Of a stretch of 64,000 bases of DNA, positions 62,149 through 64,000 are shown piece after piece. Position numbers and translations under genes: made by a program. Positions within the stretch are counted from its first letter, which is position 1. Every line of letters starts with the position of its first letter. Source of the DNA: Streptococcus salivarius (GTDB lineage: Bacteria > Bacillota > Bacilli > Lactobacillales > Streptococcaceae); NCBI RefSeq assembly GCF_002094975.1, contig NZ_CP015283.1:1721501-1785500 (forward strand). Direction: 5' to 3'. Below the pieces are notes generated by a model that searched no databases, was not told the origin of the DNA, and worked only from the letters and a program-made list of their open reading frames with translations.

Positions 62149-62982
62149 ATGATTTTCAAAAAAATCTTACGTTACCTAACTGTCGCATGCTTAGCAATTG
62201 TCACTATTTTTCTTATCTCGAGTCACAAGACTAAGGCTGAAGACACTAGTAAGCTCCTAGATAGTAAAGCAGTCCAAAAGATTGTTAAGCGAGGGACACT
62301 CAATGTCGGTGTGAAGCAAGACGTTCCTAACTTTGGTTACTATTCTGCTAAGACTAATTCCTACGAAGGGATGGAAGTTGATCTTGCTAAAAAGATCGCC
62401 AAAGAACTTAAGGTTAAGGTCAATTACATTCCAGTAACAACGCAAACCCGTGAACCACTTATGGATAACGGAACTATCGACTTACTTATCGCTACCTATA
62501 CCATCAATGATGAACGTAAGGCTTCTTATGCCATCTCAAATCCTTACTACTATGACCAAATTGGTTTCTTGGTTCTTAAGGACTCAGGTATTAACAAAAT
62601 CTCAGACTTGAATGGTAAGACTATCGGTGTTTCTCAAGGTGCGTCAACTAAGGCTGCTTTGCAAGAGTATGCTTCAGCTAATAACCTTAAGTTCAACTAT
62701 GTTCAACTCGGATCTTTCCCAGAATTGGCTGTTTCTCTTTACGCTCACCGCGTCGATGCTTTCTCAGTTGATAAATCTATCCTCTCCGGATATGAAAGTA
62801 AAAAGACTAAAACCTTAAAAGAAGGTTTCAAAACACAAGAATACGGTATTGCTTCAAGCAAGTCTAACCAAGAGTTGATTGATTATACCAACGATTTGTT
62901 GGCTAAATGGCAAAAAGATGGTAGCCTTCAAAAGCTCTACGATAAGTATCACTTGAAACCAGCTAAGGCTGAAGATAAATAG
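62149..62982 (+). CDS. Amino-acid ABC transporter substrate-binding protein (copy 2)
   Basis: A 277-residue binding protein. The ATG at 62149 has AAGGAGG six bases upstream; an in-frame TTG two codons earlier lacks such a site. Signal segment about 8-30, cut near KTKAED. A Cys (TVAC) sits inside the hydrophobic core and is not a good lipobox. Compared with copy 1, residues such as KTNSYEGMEVDLAKK, VTTQTREPLMDNG and VLKDSGINKISDL differ, while GIASSKSNQELIDYTNDL and the C-terminus agree. The middle differences suggest another ligand or affinity. Confidence 0.92.
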   Translation: MIFKKILRYLTVACLAIVTIFLISSHKTKAEDTSKLLDSKAVQKIVKRGTLNVGVKQDVPNFGYYSAKTNSYEGMEVDLAKKIAKELKVKVNYIPVTTQTREPLMDNGTIDLLIATYTINDERKASYAISNPYYYDQIGFLVLKDSGINKISDLNGKTIGVSQGASTKAALQEYASANNLKFNYVQLGSFPELAVSLYAHRVDAFSVDKSILSGYESKKTKTLKEGFKTQEYGIASSKSNQELIDYTNDLLAKWQKDGSLQKLYDKYHLKPAKAEDK

Positions 62983-62999
62983 AAAGGAGTCCTGAATTT

Positions 63000-63698
63000 A
63001 TGTATCTTTTAACTGAAACGGCTAGTCCTTTCGCTCTTGAACGTTGGGCTGCTTTCTTCGCTAACTTTGGACAATTTGCCAAAGGTTTCTTCTATACCCT
63101 TGGCATTTCGATTGGTGCCTTGATCGTTGCCCTTCTTCTTGGGCTCATCTTTGGGGCTATGAGCTCTACTCACAACAAGGTTCTTCGCGGTATTTCACGT
63201 GTTTATGTCGAAATCTTCCAGAACACACCCTTGCTTGTCCAATTCGTGGTCGTCTTCTATGGAATTTCAATCTTAACTGATGGTCATGTCATGATTCCAA
63301 TTTCATTGACAGCCATCCTTTGTGTGGGGGTCTACACAGGAGCCTATATCTCTGAGATTATTCGTACAGGTATTGAGGCGGTTCCTAAAGGTCAAACCGA
63401 AGCGGCCTTGTCTCAAGGATTCACCTACGCTGATACCATGCGTATCATCATCTTGCCTCAAGCAGTCCGTACTATCTTGCCACCGTTGACCAACCAAGTG
63501 GTTAACTTGATTAAGAACACTTCTACAGTTGCCATTATTTCTGGGGCTGATATCATGTTCACTGCTAAGTCTTGGGCTTATGATACCACTAACTATGTGC
63601 CGGCCTTCGCTGGGGCTGCCTTCCTCTACTTTATCATGTGTTTCCCTCTAGCTACTTGGGCACGTCGTAAAGAAGAAGAGAATAAGAAAGCTTACTAA
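63000..63698 (+). CDS. Amino-acid ABC transporter permease (copy 2)
   Basis: A 232-residue permease like the gene at 59823, with two residue differences. Its start, ribosome site and spacing from the binding-protein gene (17 bp) repeat those of copy 1. The EAA loop TEAALSQGFTYADTMRIIIL is the same. Near-identity with copy 1 at DNA level, including synonymous sites, suggests recent duplication or gene conversion. Confidence 0.94.
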   Translation: MYLLTETASPFALERWAAFFANFGQFAKGFFYTLGISIGALIVALLLGLIFGAMSSTHNKVLRGISRVYVEIFQNTPLLVQFVVVFYGISILTDGHVMIPISLTAILCVGVYTGAYISEIIRTGIEAVPKGQTEAALSQGFTYADTMRIIILPQAVRTILPPLTNQVVNLIKNTSTVAIISGADIMFTAKSWAYDTTNYVPAFAGAAFLYFIMCFPLATWARRKEEENKKAY

Positions 63699-63709
63699 GG
63701 AGGTCCACT

Positions 63710-64000
63710 ATGTCAGAAGTTTTATCAGCTACTAACCTTAAATTCTTGGCACAAGGGATGTGGACGACCCTTTACTTGTCTTTCTTCATCATTGTGCTGT
63801 CTACCTTGTTCGGAACTATTCTGGCGGTTATGCGTAACGGAAAGAATCCTATTCTTCGTTGGATGGCTTCTATCTACGTTGAGTTCGTTCGTAACGTTCC
63901 TAACTTGCTTTGGATTTTCATTATCTTCTTGGTCTTCCAGCTTAAGTCTACAGCGGCAGGAATTACCTCTTTCACGGTCTTCACTTCAGCGGCCTTGGCG
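63710..64000 (+). CDS. Amino-acid ABC transporter permease (copy 2, second subunit; partial)
   Basis: Ninety-seven residues visible, cut by the right window edge. It starts MSEVLSATNLKFLAQGMWTT as in the gene at 60533 and reads the same apart from Met for Ile in ILRWMASIYVEF. AAGGAGGTCC precedes the ATG. It completes the second four-gene operon. Confidence 0.93.
   Translation, partial: MSEVLSATNLKFLAQGMWTTLYLSFFIIVLSTLFGTILAVMRNGKNPILRWMASIYVEFVRNVPNLLWIFIIFLVFQLKSTAAGITSFTVFTSAALA

Overview
The window looks like chromosome from a low-GC Gram-positive of the Streptococcus salivarius group (S. salivarius, S. vestibularis or S. thermophilus). This rests on recognisable streptococcal gene sets: prfB-ftsE-ftsX, vicR-vicK-vicX, an epsABCDE-type exopolysaccharide operon, pepV, pepT, an EbsA-family protein and tandem polar amino-acid ABC operons. 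Species assignment is inference; no rRNA or tRNA gene was seen. Most genes to about 57.9 kb are on the minus strand.

Layout. 0-8.5 kb: metabolic and house-keeping genes (patatin-like hydrolase, SGNH hydrolase, ABC1/UbiB kinase with a small phasin-like partner, 6-phospho-beta-glucosidase behind a CcpA cre site, AI-2E-type transporter, three tandem histidine phosphatases and a Cof phosphatase behind a second cre-like site). 8.6-24.2 kb: a complete Wzy-dependent capsule/exopolysaccharide operon reading leftward from a strong extended -10 promoter at about 24.17 kb. Its order is regulator and export genes epsABCD, priming transferase epsE, a TagA/CpsF transferase, LicD, glycosyltransferases, Wzy polymerase, UDP-GlcNAc 2-epimerase, a HAD-domain protein split by a frameshift in an A8 tract, and Wzx flippase, closed by a terminator and an ISL3-like terminal remnant. 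24.3-26.2 kb: an IS110-family element whose recombinase is in two frames, plus a decayed inverted second copy. 26.5-37.9 kb: DNA-repair, peptidase, tautomerase, infC-rpmI-rplT behind an L20-type leader, cmk, LysM protein, ferredoxin, EbsA, pepT, a two-enzyme cell-wall hydrolase and a catalytically incomplete signal peptidase homologue. 38-46 kb: TPR protein, second AI-2E transporter, Nudix hydrolase, ftsX-ftsE, prfB with its programmed frameshift, queG, phosphoesterase. 46-52 kb: nitroreductase, a P-type ATPase behind a yybP-ykoY manganese riboswitch, DUF1934, nucleoside phosphorylase, tandem-GNAT protein. 52-57.9 kb: Cof phosphatase, FemX/MurM-like transferase, an ISL3 transposase remnant, DUF454, vicXKR. 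58.2-64 kb: two tandem copies of a four-gene amino-acid ABC operon on the plus strand, the second cut by the window edge.

The most striking observation is in the IS110-family element. The two recombinase frames meet at AAGGAG-TTT-CCC-TGA, which has the same layout as the release-factor-2 autoregulatory site found 18.5 kb away in prfB (GGGAGG-TCT-CTT-TGA): an internal Shine-Dalgarno, three bases, a slippery codon and UGA. A +1 slip there joins the frames into one recombinase of about 388 residues. The roughly 220-bp non-coding left end of the same element carries a promoter and a 9-bp stem also found in the decayed copy, as expected for an IS110 bridge RNA. Both points are readings of sequence and need experimental or comparative tests.
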